64,000 nucleotides of DNA. Source: Ligustrum vulgare. Lineage: Eukaryota > Streptophyta > Magnoliopsida > Lamiales > Oleaceae. The notes below the pieces were generated by a model. That model had not been told where the DNA came from. It saw only the letters and a list, made by a program, of their open reading frames with translations, and searched no databases. A program made the position numbers and the translations under genes. The stretch lies in the NCBI GenBank assembly GCA_963555705.1, contig OY743190.1, positions 34,144,929 to 34,208,928 of the forward strand. Direction: 5' to 3'. Below are positions 47,620 through 60,489 of this stretch, piece by piece; position 1 is the first letter of the stretch, and every line of letters begins with the position of its first letter.

Positions 47620-50600
47620 TCAGTCTGGTTTCTTCAAGTTCAAGCAGTTATCTGTTGCTTGGCTGAATAACTCCTGGACCTGCTTTAGTTCTTTTTCTGG
47701 TACATCAGCAACTTTGTTTCAGCTACGGTTGAACACAACAAATACCAAACTGAATACATTTTTTCTACAAATTTAGTCGTTGTTCAGTTAGATTTTGAAC
47801 CAAACAAAGTAATCAAACAATAGTACTAGTACTAAATTACTGAACTATCCCAGTTTATGCAGCTAAGAGGTGACGACAATTACGGTTGGGTGCGATTGAG
47901 GCCTGTGACGGGCAAGAGGGTATGGGGCTCTGGAATTGGAATTGGAATTGGAATTGGAGAATACTAAAAAGGAAAAATATATATTTAATTTTTTTGGAAG
48001 ACAATTTCAAAATTAATAAATTTATGTCAAAATTTCAAAAATCAAGTCATAAAAAAATAAATTATTAAAAAAATATTAAAATCACAATATTATACAATGT
48101 ATGATCACAGTTACATACCAGTCACAATCACATAACGTCACTATCATTTTATCAAATTAATTGATCATGTATTATTTCCAAGTCACAAAATCACAAATTT
48201 TATAGGTCATAAACAAGTGTTTGATAAACAAAATAAACTGATTCATAAATCAATTTATGAACTACACAATTTCTCAAACTACTTTTTAACCACACATATT
48301 TTCTCTCTCCAATTTTAAACTATTTTTTACTTAAAATTATAAATAAACCGGTTTATAAATCACACAGTGTTACCGAACAGAGATTTATCACGAATTATCA
48401 AATTAATTGGTCATGTATTATTTCTCGATCACAAACACCAAATATTCGCGCCACCGCCACCGCCATTTGTAAACACCACCTCACCACAACCACAACCACA
48501 ATCACAACCATGAGCACCATCACTATCGTCGTCGCCGTCACCGTCACTACCTACATGACATCATCGCCACCACCAACAAAATTAATCACCCAAAACTCTG
48601 ACTAAGCAACAGACGGGGAGGAAGAAACCACCCCCAAAACTTCATCATCTCTGCACAGCGACATCGGGAGAACCTGACTTTTATAGGAATGTCGTTGCAG
48701 CGAGTTGCGAGCATGAACGCCGCGCCGATCATGGCCATTCGGTGGTAGTGTGTGATAAAGAGTGTGTAGAGAAGGAAAAGGACAATGGTAAGGGTTTGGG
48801 AAGTGAAATGTAGAGGGGTAGATGGGTTTGTTGATTAATTTAATTTTATAATATTATTATTAAAATTAAAATTTTGAACTATTACATATTTTTGAATAAA
48901 AAAGTTTTAAACCTGATTTTTGAATTGGAAGGTTAAAAAACACGTGTGGCATTGTGGGGTTGATTTCCACTACCAAAAAATTTCTCTCTTTAAGAAAAAC
49001 AGGAGAAAATTACTTAACCGAACTAGGCAAGTTTTTCAATTTCAGTTAGGTCTGGCCGTGTAGATAACAAAATTCAGCTCGTATGGCTTCCTAGAAAACC
49101 CAAGAGCCAAACCATGAAACATAACATTAACATATAAACCATCTGCTCACTCCTAGTTTCAGCATAGGCTGATAGGCATGCAAATCTACAAGTAGATATT
49201 AATCCATTGACAAAATGAGATACAATTACATGAAGCATCAAGTTTAGGTCTTAGAATAACTCAAATATAGAAAACGTAAAAGTTACTAGACTATTCAGTA
49301 GAATCTTAGCTCAGAGGAATTGATCTGGAGATCTTACCTGCAGTTTCTAATTGCTTTTGAAGTTCTTGGCCTATTGCATCATTTTCAGCCTGCCAAGTGA
49401 TTCTTTTCCAGGTTAGTGAAGCTTTATGATAGTTACCAATTCCATGAACAAAAGAGAGTTTCAGACATCTCTATGAAATGTAACATTGACAAAAATGAAA
49501 AACAATTCAGGAGATTGTTCGTCTTCAGTTTTCATGAAAGTACAACATTCTGATATCAACCACCTTGATCCTAACCAGTTATCATGTCTTTGTAATCAAT
49601 CATTTATCGCCTGGAGGAGGAATAATAGAATTTCTTTGCTACAAGTATGGATTGTTGAAAATAATAATCCGTGTATTTGGATATTTCCTTCAACCAATCA
49701 TGTCAAATAAATGTGGAGTTGAAGGGAATTCGCCGAAGAGAAAATGGATTATGAGAGTGTGTGACTTGAACTATTGATTGGGTTTGACACACTTCTTGTC
49801 ACAACCCACTTTAATTTTACAAGTTAAATAATTATTTTATCAAGTCAACATTTATTTTTGATCAATTTAGTCCAAGTGGGGACCAATTTAAATGAGTGGA
49901 TATTTTTGGGGATCATTTAAATTTTATTATTAGTTGGGGGACTTATCATCATTTATGTTTGGGAATTTTATTGGAAGATAAATGAAGGACCCAACATGCA
50001 ATTCTATCCAAACTTAAATTTGTCTTGACATTAGTAGACAACATTTCAACCAAACCAAACACATTTTCCTTACCAGAGAGGGAGAGGGGGAAAAAGGAAG
50101 GAAGAAAAGAGAAGGAAAAAGGGGAATTTTCATTCAACCTTCAAGACTTCATTTTCACCTTCAAGATGTAAGGCAATACCCTTTTATTTGAGATATGGTG
50201 TTGATTTTAGGGTTTTGATCTTTGAGTTAAATGCTAGATTTTGGATGGATTTATAGTTTATTTGAAGATATTGAGCTAAATATTCAAATTTGGTTGAATA
50301 CTTTGTGGTTACATGCTAGGGTTTGTAATAATAGTGGATTAAATTCATGATTTGGGCAAGATTGAGTTATTGGAGCTTATGTTAAATTATTTCAAGCTTA
50401 ATTTGGTGATGTTTATTTGGAGATTAAATTACCCATGTAATTAAGTTGAAGAATTAGTCCATTACTAGTTTCTTGGAAAGGGGTTTTGGTATCTATGAGC
50501 ATTCCATTAAGGTATTGGTTAAATAAAGGATATATTATTTAAAATTAAGCTATATTTCACATAAGAGAAGGTTGGTTGGATGTAATGTTGGAGGCGTATG

Positions 50601-53600
50601 AAATTTGTGGTTATTGTATAGGATGTCATTTCATTTTGGGCATTTGTTAAATATTGGTAATTATTGGAGTTGATCCAATGTTTTAATTTAATTTTCAGGA
50701 GGCGACACGGAGATTGGCCAGGCCTATCAGCCAAACTAGGTTTCAGTCGCAATCTCTGTGAGTGGAAAAAATTATTTTTTCCTTAAAGTTAAATTTTAAT
50801 ATCTAATGGCATAAATTTTCCATACGATTCATGTTTTCAATTAAGTAGACAAGTTACAGAAATTACTACTTTTTGCAAATACAAGTTTAGAAGCATGATT
50901 ATATACTTCTTCTTTTAAAATTTCAATTTAATCAAATTATAAATTTAGTACATTATTCTATAAAAGAATTTGTTACATGTAAATTATTATTGTGAAAAAC
51001 CATCAGAAAGTACCCGGTGATATTACCCGCTCTGCACTAATGTGAATTCGTTTCCACAGTGTATGACCATATTATCAGATTATCAGAGGTCTTTGGGACC
51101 CACTCTTGTGCACATATAGGCTTTGGGCCGTGTACTAGGGTGCTTTAGCCTTTGGGGCAGTCTATGCGCATATGACACAGTTTATCAGATTATCAGCTTA
51201 TCAGATTTGAATGGCTTTGCCTTGTACATCGAGAGTACTCTGTACTTGAGTAAAGTTGTTCATTGGGTACACTTTGATGTGATTCTTTCAGTACATTATG
51301 ATATATTTATTCATAGAACAATATTTCAGCTTTTCAGTACAGTTCAACAGAATTTTGAGCATGATCAAACAGTTATTACTATTTATGCCATGATTTCAGA
51401 ATTTAAAAGATCTCATTTCAATTAGACGTTCTTTTCAGAATAAGTTAAACATTTTCTTATGTCAATCAAAAATTATAGTTTCAAAACAAATAGTGATTTT
51501 ATAAAGAATTATAAACGAGAAAAGTATGACTAGTTTTCAACCCTCCACTCACTGAGTTAAAATCTCATATTTTTGTAACATTTTCCTTACCAGGATACTT
51601 TTGAGAGGACGTTGGAAAGCTTGCCAAAGAGCTACAAGATCATTTAGTTGTATGTTTCTAGTTTTCATCATTCTTTTGGGATCCATGTATATATATTTAA
51701 CTCGGTCCATTCTCGAGTTATTGTTTTGTCAAGTACTTAGTTGATTAGAATGATATGTTGATGTATTAAATGTAAGTGGAATGGATGATATGTAGTAAGA
51801 ACTAGATGGGCAGGCACAAGCTCTTTTGATTTTTGATATGATGATGGGAAGGGATATGGATCCCCAGTATTTTACATGTGGTTGTTTGAGGATTTATTGA
51901 TTTGGTTACAGGGAGGTTATATCCAATATTTAAAGGGAACTCTGTCAGATTTTTTTAAAATCATGGGGTATATCGAGAAGTTTTATAGAATTTGAAAAGT
52001 TTCAGTAGCCTTGGTGGTGGGTCCAGTATCTAGCTGGCATTCATCATCGGCGCACGCCACGCCTCGGGTCCACATAGGGTGATTCGAGACGGGGTCGTGT
52101 CAAGTGGTATCAGAGCATGGTTTTAGAGTCTGTTGGGTTGTATTGCATATGTATTGATCTTTTTCTGTCAACCATTGTAGAGAGTTATGGCTCGTGGTGG
52201 TAGGACTCGCAGGCAACCAAATCCAGTTCCTCAGACTCAGACTGCTCCTGATGGTGGACATGTAGGGGAGGCCGGTGGGGCCGCAGAATCAGTTCACCAA
52301 CCCCAAGCGCATCCCGAGGTACATCCTCCAGTGCAGCCTCAGGCACAAATGCAGGAACAGCCTGACCCTGTTACTGACAGGATCGTTGCAGCTATTGCTT
52401 CCCTCCTACCGCACACAGAAAAGGATAATCTCATTAAGAGAGCTATGAAGCTTGGAGCAAAAACTTTTATGGGTACATCCAACCCAGCTGATGCTGAGCT
52501 TTTGATGAAATATTTGGAGAATATATTTGATGTAATGGAGGTTCCTGAAGGTAAGAAGTTACGTCTTGCTATTTTTCTGTTGAGGGGAGGAGCTGCAGAT
52601 TGGTGGGCATCATATCGATGTCGGTATCCAGACCCTAGCGTTATTACTTGGGCTATGTTCACGGATGCTTTCAATGAGACTTATTGTAACGACCCGGGTC
52701 CCACTGAACGGGCTGTCCCGGCCGTTAGATGACAACGTACTGTCCCCACTGTACCAACACGAGTCTTTTCAGCATGCTTTGTCCTCACTCGCACGCTCCC
52801 CGAGAAAACTTCCCAGGAGGTCACCCATCCCAGAATTTCTCCAAGCCAAGCACGCTTAACTGTGGAGTTTCTAATGATGGACTTCCGGAAAAGAAGGTGC
52901 ACCTTGTTGGTATAAGTAGTACCTATCAATTATCTTAAACTTTCTTAGTTGGGGTATTACAATCACCCCTTGTTAGACTCGCGACGTCCTCGTCGCGCTT
53001 AACCCATCTGAGGATCTGTTGCCAGGCGTTGGGATTCTAGAGGTGGCTCCCGCCCTATGGCGTAGCACTTAGTTCCCGATTTCCGGCTGGCGAATCTGTC
53101 TCTGATACCATTTATAACGACCCGGGTCCCACTGAACGGGCTGTCCCAGCCGTTAGATGACGACGTACTGTCCCCACTGTACCAACACGAGTCTTTTCAG
53201 CATGCTTTGTCCTCACTCGCACGCTCCCCGAGAAAACTTCCCAGGAGGTCACCCATCCCAGAATTTCTCCAAGCCAAGCACGCTTAACTGTGGAGTTTCT
53301 AATGATGGACTTCCGGAAAAGAAGGTGCACCTTGTTGGTATAAGTAGTACCTATCAATTATCTTAAACTTTCTTAGTTGGGGTATTACACTTATTACCCT
53401 CCATTTTATCGCGATGCAAAACGTGATGAATTTTTGAGATTAGTTCAAGGATCCATGTCTGTTGCCGAGTACCATTTGAGGTTTGTAGAGTTGTCTAAGT
53501 ATGCTAGTAACTTAATCGCTGATGAAAGAGAAAAATGTAGGCGATTTGAGCAGGGGTTGCGATCAGATATTCGGCCTTACGTGACGGTTCATGGACATCA

Positions 53601-56600
53601 AAATTTCGGGTCATTGGTAGAAGCGACTTTGAGGGTCGAGACAGCTATCATAGATGGACGCAACCAAAGGGCACAGACGAGTTTTGGGGGTAGTGGTCAG
53701 ACAGGGGCTTCAGGGTCTAAGAAGAACAGAAAAGGGTTTTGGCCAGGTGCTACAAATTCTACAAATTTTAAATCAAAGTCTCAGAGTTCGGGATTCAGTA
53801 AGATGTCAGGCCGGAGTCAGATTTCTGTACAGCAGACTGGAGGGAGTCATATACATCCACAGGGCTTTATGCAGAGATCTCAGGGATCGAAGCCTAGTCA
53901 GAGTTCTGATTTTCGTAGCTTTCCACAGTGTCAGTCTTGTGGGAAGTTTCATCCAGGAGAGTGCCTTAAGGGAGTTGGAGTCTGTTATCAGTGTGGTCAG
54001 ATGGGACACATGAGGAAGGATTGCCCAATCAAATCTCAGCAGAGTAGCGGATCACATATATTATTTCCTCAGCCAGGTGTTAGCAATGTGGGGCAGAGTC
54101 AGAGTCAGAGGGACATCTCAGTAGGGTCGACTGGTGGTGCTCAGTCTAATGTTGCTAGAGGTAGTACTGCTAGATCTGGAGCTCAGGCAGGGCGTAACAG
54201 GACTCAGGGTAAGGTATTTGCTATGACCCAGAAGGAGGCAGAGGAGTCACCAGATGTGGTTATTGGTATGTTATCTATTTTTGGTAAAGATGCTCGCACA
54301 TTAATTGATTCTGGTGCTACACATTCTTTTATCTCTTATGCACTTGCTAGTCACGCTGAGAAGAAGTTAGAGCCTTTAGATAATGAATTAGTTGTAACAA
54401 CACCGGTAGGAGTATCACTTTTGGCTAGTGATGTGTATAGAGATTGTATGATAAGGGTGAAGGATCATAAATTACGGGCAGATTTAATTCCTCTTGATAT
54501 GCATGATTTTGATGTTATTTTGGGGATGGATTCTCTCTGAACATCGGGCTACAGTCGACTGCTTCCGCAAGGAAGTGGTGTTCAGGAAGCCAGAAGAACT
54601 TGAAATTGTTCTTGTTGGAGAACGTAGAATCTTACCATCATGTGTTATATCCGCTTTGAATGCACGAAAATTGCTCAAAAAGGGTTGTCATGCATATTTA
54701 GCTAATGTGATTGACACTAGACTCACTAATCCGAAACTTGAGGATATCCATGTCGTGCGAGAATTTCCAGATGTGTTCCCAGAGGATCTTCCGGGACTAC
54801 CACCAGATAGAGAGGTTGAGTTCTCTATTGATTTAATTCCAGGGACGACATCTATTTCACAAGCACCATACAGAATGGCTCCAACAGAGTTAAAAGAACT
54901 GAAGGTACAACTGGAGGAATTAGTTGATAAGGGTTTCATTAGACCCAGTGTTTCCCCATGGGGAACGCCAGTCTTATTTGTGAAGAAGAAAGATGGTACG
55001 ATGAGACCGTGTATTGACTACAGACAGTTGAATAAAGTTACAATTCGTAACAAGTACCCATTACCTCGCATTGACGATTTGTTTGACCAACTTCGAGGTG
55101 CTGTAGTATTTTCCAAAATTGATTTGTGATCAGGGTATCATCAGCTGAAGATCAAAGATGCCGATATACCAAAGACTGCTTTTAGGACTCGATATGGCCA
55201 TTATGAGTTTTCGGTGATGCCATTTGGGCTTACTAATGCCCCAGCTGCATTTATGGATTTGATGAATAGAGTTTTGCATCCTTATCTGGACAGATTTTTT
55301 ATTGTTTTCATTGATGATATTTTGGTATATTCTCCTAGCAAGGATGAACATGTAGAGCATCTAAAAATTATATTGCAGACCTTGAGGGATAAGCAATTGT
55401 ATGCAAAATTCAGCAAATGCGAGTTTTGGCTAGATAAAGTTGTATTTCTAGGTCACGTGATATTAGCAGAAGGCATTTATGTAGATCCGATCAAGACAGA
55501 AGCTGTGATGAAATGGGAACGCCCTTCTAATGTGACAGAACTGCGAAGTTTTCTTGGGTTAGCTGGTTATTATCGTCGATTTGTGGAAGTATTTTCCAAA
55601 ATTGCTCTTCCTTTAACTAGCTTGACTCGAAAGGATTCGAAATTTTTGTGGACACCAGAATGTGAGAAGAGCTTCCAAGAGCTGAAAAGTAGATTGGTTT
55701 CCGCTCCTATACTCACTCTTCCTTCTCCAGGTGAAGAGTTTGTAGTCTACAGCGATGCATCACGCCAAGGTTGGGGCTGTGTTTTAATGCAGAATGGAAA
55801 GGTTATAGCTTATGCTTCTAGACAATTGAAGAAGCATGAACTAAACTACCCAACTCATGATTTGGAATTGGCAGCAGTGGTTTTGGCACTAAAAATTTGG
55901 AGACATTATTTGTATGGTGAAAAATGTTAGATATTCACGGACCACAAGAGCTTGAAGTATATCTTTGATCAAAAAGAGTTGAATTTGAGACAGAGGCGAT
56001 GGTTAGAACTTATCAAAGATTATGATTGCAAAATTGATTATCATCCGGGAAAAGCTAATGTAGTTGCTGACGCTTTGAGTAGGAAGGTCAGTAGCCATTC
56101 CACCAAATCTAGTGCGATGTGTGCTTCTTTAATGGGTGAATTTAGAACTTTACATGCTCAGTTGTCCACAACTACTACAGGGGCACTCTTAGCTCACTTT
56201 CAAGTGAGGCCTACTTTGATAAACAAAGTTAGAGAAGCTCAATTTCAGGATTTGACATTGAAAACTTTGGAAGCAGAAGTCACTATTGGCTTGCGGACCG
56301 ATTATGAAATCAGAGATGGTGCATTATTTATGGGAGATAGGTTATGTGTTCCTGATATTCCAGAATTGAAGAAAGAAATATTGGAAGAAGCGCACAGTTC
56401 AGGCTATGCTATGCATCCAGGTAGCACTAAAATGTATCATACCCTGAAGGAGCATTATTGGTGGTGTGGTATGAAAAGAGAAATTGCTGAGTTTGTGTCG
56501 ACCTGTTTTGTCTGCCAACAGGTGAAACCCGATCGTCAGAAAACAGCTGGACTTCTTCAGCCACTGCCTATTCCTGAATGGAAATGGGAGCATATTACTA

Positions 56601-59600
56601 TGGATTTCTTATTTGGTCTTCCTCGTACTCAAAATGGACATGATGGTGTTTGGGTGATTGTTGATCGTTTGACCAAAACTTCAAGATTCTTGCCGATCAA
56701 AGCTACTTTTTCTCTGAGTAAACTAGCAAAATTGTATGTGGATGAGATAGTCGGTTTTTATGGGACTCCAGTGTCTATTGTATCTGACAGAGATCCTACA
56801 TTTACTTCTAAGTTTTGGCCTAGTTTGCAAGATGCTTTGGGTACTAAACTACAGTTCAGTACAGCGTTCCACCCACAAACAGATGGTCAATCAGAGAGGA
56901 CCATACAAACCTTAGAAGATATGCTAAGAGCTTGTGTTCTAGAGTTCAAAGGAAGTTGGGATTCTCATCTGCGTTTGATGGAGTTTGCTTATAATAACAG
57001 TTATCATTCGAGTATAGAGATGGCTCCTTTTGAAGCACTGTATGGCAGGAAATGTAGAACGCCAGTTTGTTGGGGTGAAGTAGGCGAGAGGAGATTAGAA
57101 GGACCAGAATTTATTCAGATAGCCACAGAAACGGTGAAAGTGATTAAAGAGAAGTTAAAAGCAGCTCAAGATAGACAAAAAAGTTATGCAGACAGACGCA
57201 AGAAAGATCTTGAATTTACTGTTGGGGATAGAGTTTTTCTTAAATTGTCTCCTTGGAAAGGTGTGTTGAGATTTGGCAAGCGGGGGAAATTGAGTCCGAG
57301 ATATATTGGAGCTTATGAGATTGTTGAACGAATTGGTCAAGTGGCTTATCGTTTAGCATTGCCAGCTGAGTTATCTAGGATTCATGACGTATTCCACATT
57401 TCGATGCTTCGTAAGTACATTCCAGATTCATCTCATATTCTCGAGCCACAGCCAATGGAACTTAAGAAGAATTTAACTTACGAGGAGGAACCAGAAGGGA
57501 TACTTGAACGAAAGGAACAAATTCAGCACAACCAGATTATTCCATTTGTCAAGGTTCTTTGGAAGAATCATCCAGTGGATGAAGCTACTTGGGAAAATGA
57601 AGATCAAATTCGAGCCAAGTATCCTGACCTTCTAAGATGGTAGTTGATTGAATTTCGAGGACGAAATTCTTTAAGGAGGTAAGATTGTCACAACCCACTT
57701 TAATTTTACAAGTTAAATAATTATTTTATCAAGTCAACATTTATTTTTGACCAATTTAGTCCAAGTGGGGACCAATTTAAATGAGTGGATATTTTTGGGG
57801 ATCATTTAAATTTTATTATTAGTTAGGGGACTTATCATCATTTATGTTTGAGAATTTTATTGGAAGATAAATGAAGGACCCAACATGCAATTCTATCCAA
57901 ACTTAAATTTGTCTTGACATTAGTAGACAACATTTCAACCAAACCAAACACATTTTCCTTACCAGAGAGGGAGAGGGGTTACGCAGGGGGAAAAAAAAAA
58001 GGGGAAAAAAAAAGGGGAAAAAGGAAGGAAGAAAAGAGAAGGAAAAAGGGGAATTTTCATTCAACCTTCAAGACTTCATTTTCACCTTCAAGAGGTAAGG
58101 CAATACCCTTTTATTTGAGATATGGTGTTGATTTTAGGGTTTTGATCTTTGAGTTAAATGCTAGATTTTGGATGGATTTATAGTTTATTTGAAGATATTG
58201 AGCTAAATATTCAAATTTGGTTGAATACTTTGTGGTTACATGCTAGGGTTTGTAATAATAGTGGATTAAATTCATGATTTGGGCAAGATTGAGTTATTGG
58301 AGCTTATGTTAAATTATTTCAAGCTTAATTTGGTGATGTTTATTTGGAGATTAAATTACCCATGTAATTAAGTTGAAGAATTAGTCCATTACTAGTTTCT
58401 TGGAAAGGGGTTTTGGTATCTATGAGCGTTCCATTAAGGTATTGGTTAAATAAATGATATATTAGTTAAAATTAAGCTATATTTCACATAAGAGAAGGTT
58501 GGTTGGATGTAATGTTGGAGGCGTATGAAATTTGTGGTTATTGTATAGGATGTCATTTCATTTTGGGCATTTGTTAAATATTGGTAATTATTGGAGTTGA
58601 TCCAATGTTTTAATTTAATTTTCAGGAGGCGACACGGAGATTGGCCAGGCCTATCAGCCAAACTAGGTTTCAGTCGCAATCTCTGTGAGTGGAAAAACTT
58701 ATTTTTTCCTTAAAGTTAAATTTTAATATCTAATGGCATAAATTTTTCATACGATTCATGTTTTCAATTAAGTAGACAAGTTACAGAAATTACTACTTTT
58801 TGCAAATACAAGTTTAGAAGCATGATTATATACTTCTTCTTTTAAAATTTCAAGCTAATCAAATTATAAATTTAATACATTATTCTATAAAAGAATTTGT
58901 TACATGTAAATTATTATTGTGAAAAACCATCAGAAAGCACCCAGGTGATATTACCCGCTCTGCACTGATGTGAATTCGTTTCCACAGTGTATGACCATAT
59001 TATCAGATTATCAGAGGTCTTTGGGACCCACTCTTGTGGACATATAGGCTTTGGGCCGTGTACTAGGGTGCTTTAGCCTTTAGGGCAGTCTATGCGCATA
59101 TGACACAGTTTATCAGCTTATCAGCTTATCAGATTTGAATGGCTTTGCCTTGTACATCGAGAGTACTCTGTACTTGAGTAAAGTTGTTCATTAGGTACAC
59201 TTTGATGTGATTCTTTCAGTACATTATGATATATTTATTCATAGAACAATATTTCAGCTTTTCAGTACAGTTCAATAGAATTTTGAGCATGATCAAACAG
59301 TTATTACTATTTATGCCATGATTTCAGAATTTAAAAGATCTCATTTCAATTAGACATTCTTTTCAGAATAAGTTAAACATTTTCTTATGTCAATCAAAAA
59401 TTATAGTTTCAAAACAAATAGTGATTTTATAAAGAATTATAAACGAGAAAAGTATGACTAGTTTTCAACCCTCCACTCACTGAGTTAAAATCTCATATTT
59501 TTGTAACATTTTCCTTACCAGGATACTTTTGAGAGGACGTTGGAAAGCCTGCCAAAGAGCTACAAGATCATTTAGTTGTATGTTTCTAGTTTTCATCATT

Positions 59601-60250
59601 CTTTTGGGATCCATGTATATATATTAAACTCGGTCCATTCTCGAGTTATTGTTTTGTCAAGTACTTAGTTGATTAGAATGATATGTTGATGTATTAAATG
59701 TAAGTGGAATGGATGATATGTAGTAAGAACTAGATGGGCAGGTACAAGCTCTTTTGATTTTTGATATGATGATGGGAAGGGATATGGATCCCCAGTATTT
59801 TACATGTGGTTGTTTGAGGATTTATTGATTTGGTTACAGGGAGGTTATATCCAATATTTAAAGGGAACTCTGTCAAATTTTTTTAAAATCATGGGGTATA
59901 TCGAGAAATTTTATAGAATTTGAAAAGTTTCAGTAGCCTTGGTGGTGGGTCCAGTATCTAGCTGACATTCATCATCGGCGCACGCCACGCCTCGGGTCCA
60001 CATAGGGTGATTCGAGACGGAGTCGTGTCACTTCTATTCTCCCAGCTACTTTTTTCACTCAAATGCTTTTCTCCCCCTCCAAATTTAGGAACTTAGTGAG
60101 TTATTACATAAAGTAACCAAATGAGATGCTCTCGCAGTTATAAATCATGAAAAACAACAAAGATAAAGAACTCATAAATCAAACCTGGAGTTCTGCAATT
60201 CTTTTCAATTGAGCTTCTTCACCTCCCTCTGATAATGGAAGTGCAGCAAC
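47620..60250 (-). CDS. MED21, Mediator subunit 21, last three exons (partial)
   Basis: Subunit of the middle module of the Mediator complex, which links transcription factors to RNA polymerase II. Three exons are visible on the minus strand: 60185-60250 ([20 protein letters not shown], then LQ), 49338-49389 ([17 protein letters not shown]) and 47620-47696 ([20 protein letters not shown], then KKPD and stop). Donor and acceptor sites and phases fit. The coiled-coil heptads and the KKP[DE] end are typical of plant MED21. The N-terminal exons must lie beyond 64000. The intron between the first two visible exons is 10.8 kb because of a gypsy element. The upstream intron holds a copia element. Coding exons show no damage, so the gene is probably still expressed if these introns are spliced. 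Confidence 0.88.
47697..49337. other. MED21 intron
   Basis: Intronic DNA without a nested gene. It includes a GGAATT-type hexamer repeat at 47932-47963, a MITE-family copy at about 48215-48383, and a CACCGCCACC-rich simple stretch near 48440-48600. Confidence 0.6.
48215..48383. repeat. Copy of the common MITE family in a MED21 intron
   Basis: It contains CACAATTTCTCAAACTACTT, then ACATATTTTCTCTCTCCAAT and ATAAATAAACCGGTTTATAA, the same order of blocks as the copies at 34360 and 34653 and, inverted, at 19109. Confidence 0.55.
49797..52102 (+). repeat. 5' LTR of the gypsy element
   Basis: A 2306-bp LTR starting TGTCACAACCC and ending GGTCGTGTCA. It is highly similar to the 3' LTR; only scattered substitutions were noticed. 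Confidence 0.92.
52105..52116 (+). other. Primer-binding site, initiator tRNA-Met type
   Basis: TGGTATCAGAGC two bases after the 5' LTR, complementary to the 3' end of plant initiator methionine tRNA; it primes minus-strand DNA synthesis. Confidence 0.9.
52685..52961 (-). repeat. 3' LTR of the Cassandra element
   Basis: 277 bp with ends TGTAACGACC and GGTATTACA on the plus strand. The 5S-like segment lies at about 52797-52922, with box C at 52811-52830. Confidence 0.88.
53113..53389 (-). repeat. 5' LTR of the Cassandra element
   Basis: 277 bp, near identical to the left copy. Its outer base pair is mutated (TATAACGACC in place of TGTAACGACC). The 5S box C lies at 53239-53258. Confidence 0.88.
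54541..57643 (+). pseudogene. Gypsy pol with chromodomain, broken by stops
   Basis: After the frameshift at about 54540 the reverse transcriptase runs through [18 protein letters not shown] and FSKIDL to a TGA at about 55127-55129. It continues with [12 protein letters not shown] and FIDDILVYS to the RNase H region ([11 protein letters not shown]) and a TAG at about 55928-55930, then [12 protein letters not shown]. Integrase follows with a zinc-binding HHCC region ([17 protein letters not shown], then CFVCQQVK), the catalytic region ([19 protein letters not shown]) and the GPY/F-like module ([15 protein letters not shown]). The last 60 residues ([20 protein letters not shown]) form a chromodomain, typical of chromoviruses. 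Confidence 0.92.
57686..60030 (+). repeat. 3' LTR of the gypsy element
   Basis: 2345 bp. It differs from the 5' LTR by scattered base changes and by an insertion of about 37 bases of A/G-rich sequence near 57978-58020. Confidence 0.92.
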
Positions 60251-60270
60251 CTATTAAAGGGATATTTGGC

Positions 60271-60482
60271 TGAATTATTTTTCTATTCATACATCTACAC
60301 AAATATATATACGCTGGTTTTGCTTGTACAACAAGAAGACTCCTTATGTTAAGGAGAAAAAAGAAGGAAAACCAATATATGCTAGCTGTACAATTAAAAT
60401 AGAATGATATCTTAATTAAGGAAAAATTCTAGGCTGTAAAATCTACTGGATACGGATTCAAATTAAGCCAATCTTTTCAATA
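60271..60482 (-). repeat. Probable 3' LTR of the second copia element
   Basis: On the minus strand the tract TTGAGGGGGAG is followed directly by TATTGAAAAGATTGG, and similarity of style ends at AAATAATTCA. The expected TG start is changed to TA. Length is about 212 bp. The partner LTR would lie beyond the window, so the limits are estimates. Confidence 0.5.
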
Positions 60483-60489
60483 CTCCCCC

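Larger units (their letters stand above)
52685..53389 (-). mobile_element. Cassandra-type TRIM with 5S-rRNA-derived LTRs
   Basis: A 705-bp element with two 277-bp LTRs (52685-52961 and 53113-53389) and a 151-bp interior, flanked by CTTAT on both sides (52680-52684 and 53390-53394). Read on the minus strand, each LTR contains a 5S-rRNA-like segment with the promoter boxes AGTTAAGCGTGCTTGG and GGATGGGTGACCTCCTGGGA. The minus-strand primer site TGGTATCAGAG (53100-53110) sits two bases from the right LTR, and the purine tract AAGGGGTGAT next to the left one. It has no coding capacity. These traits define Cassandra. Confidence 0.92.
52187..54540 (+). pseudogene. Gypsy gag-protease, interrupted
   Basis: Gag starts at ATG 52187 ([13 protein letters not shown]). 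It is split by the 705-bp Cassandra insertion at 52685-53389 plus a 5-bp duplication and resumes in [20 protein letters not shown]. The zinc knuckle is [15 protein letters not shown] and the aspartic protease motif is [12 protein letters not shown]. The frame ends at a TGA at 54538-54540, where one or two bases are out of step with the following frame. Confidence 0.9.
49797..60030 (+). mobile_element. Ty3-gypsy chromovirus (Tekay/Del-like), full length, in a MED21 intron
   Basis: A 10.2-kb element with LTRs 49797-52102 and 57686-60030, 5-bp target duplication CTTCT (49792-49796 and 60031-60035), and initiator-tRNA-Met primer site TGGTATCAGAGC (52105-52116). Order is gag, protease, reverse transcriptase, RNase H, integrase, then a C-terminal chromodomain. 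It is antisense to MED21. Gag is interrupted by a Cassandra TRIM, and pol has a frameshift and two stops, so it is not autonomous. Confidence 0.93.

Noticed and set aside
49486..49777. Small ORFs between the MED21 exon and the gypsy element
   Set aside because: They overlap, show no motif and lie in MED21 intron sequence.
52797..52922. Genuine 5S rRNA gene
   Set aside because: The 5S-like segment sits in both LTRs of a flanked TRIM element and is diverged outside the promoter boxes, as in Cassandra.
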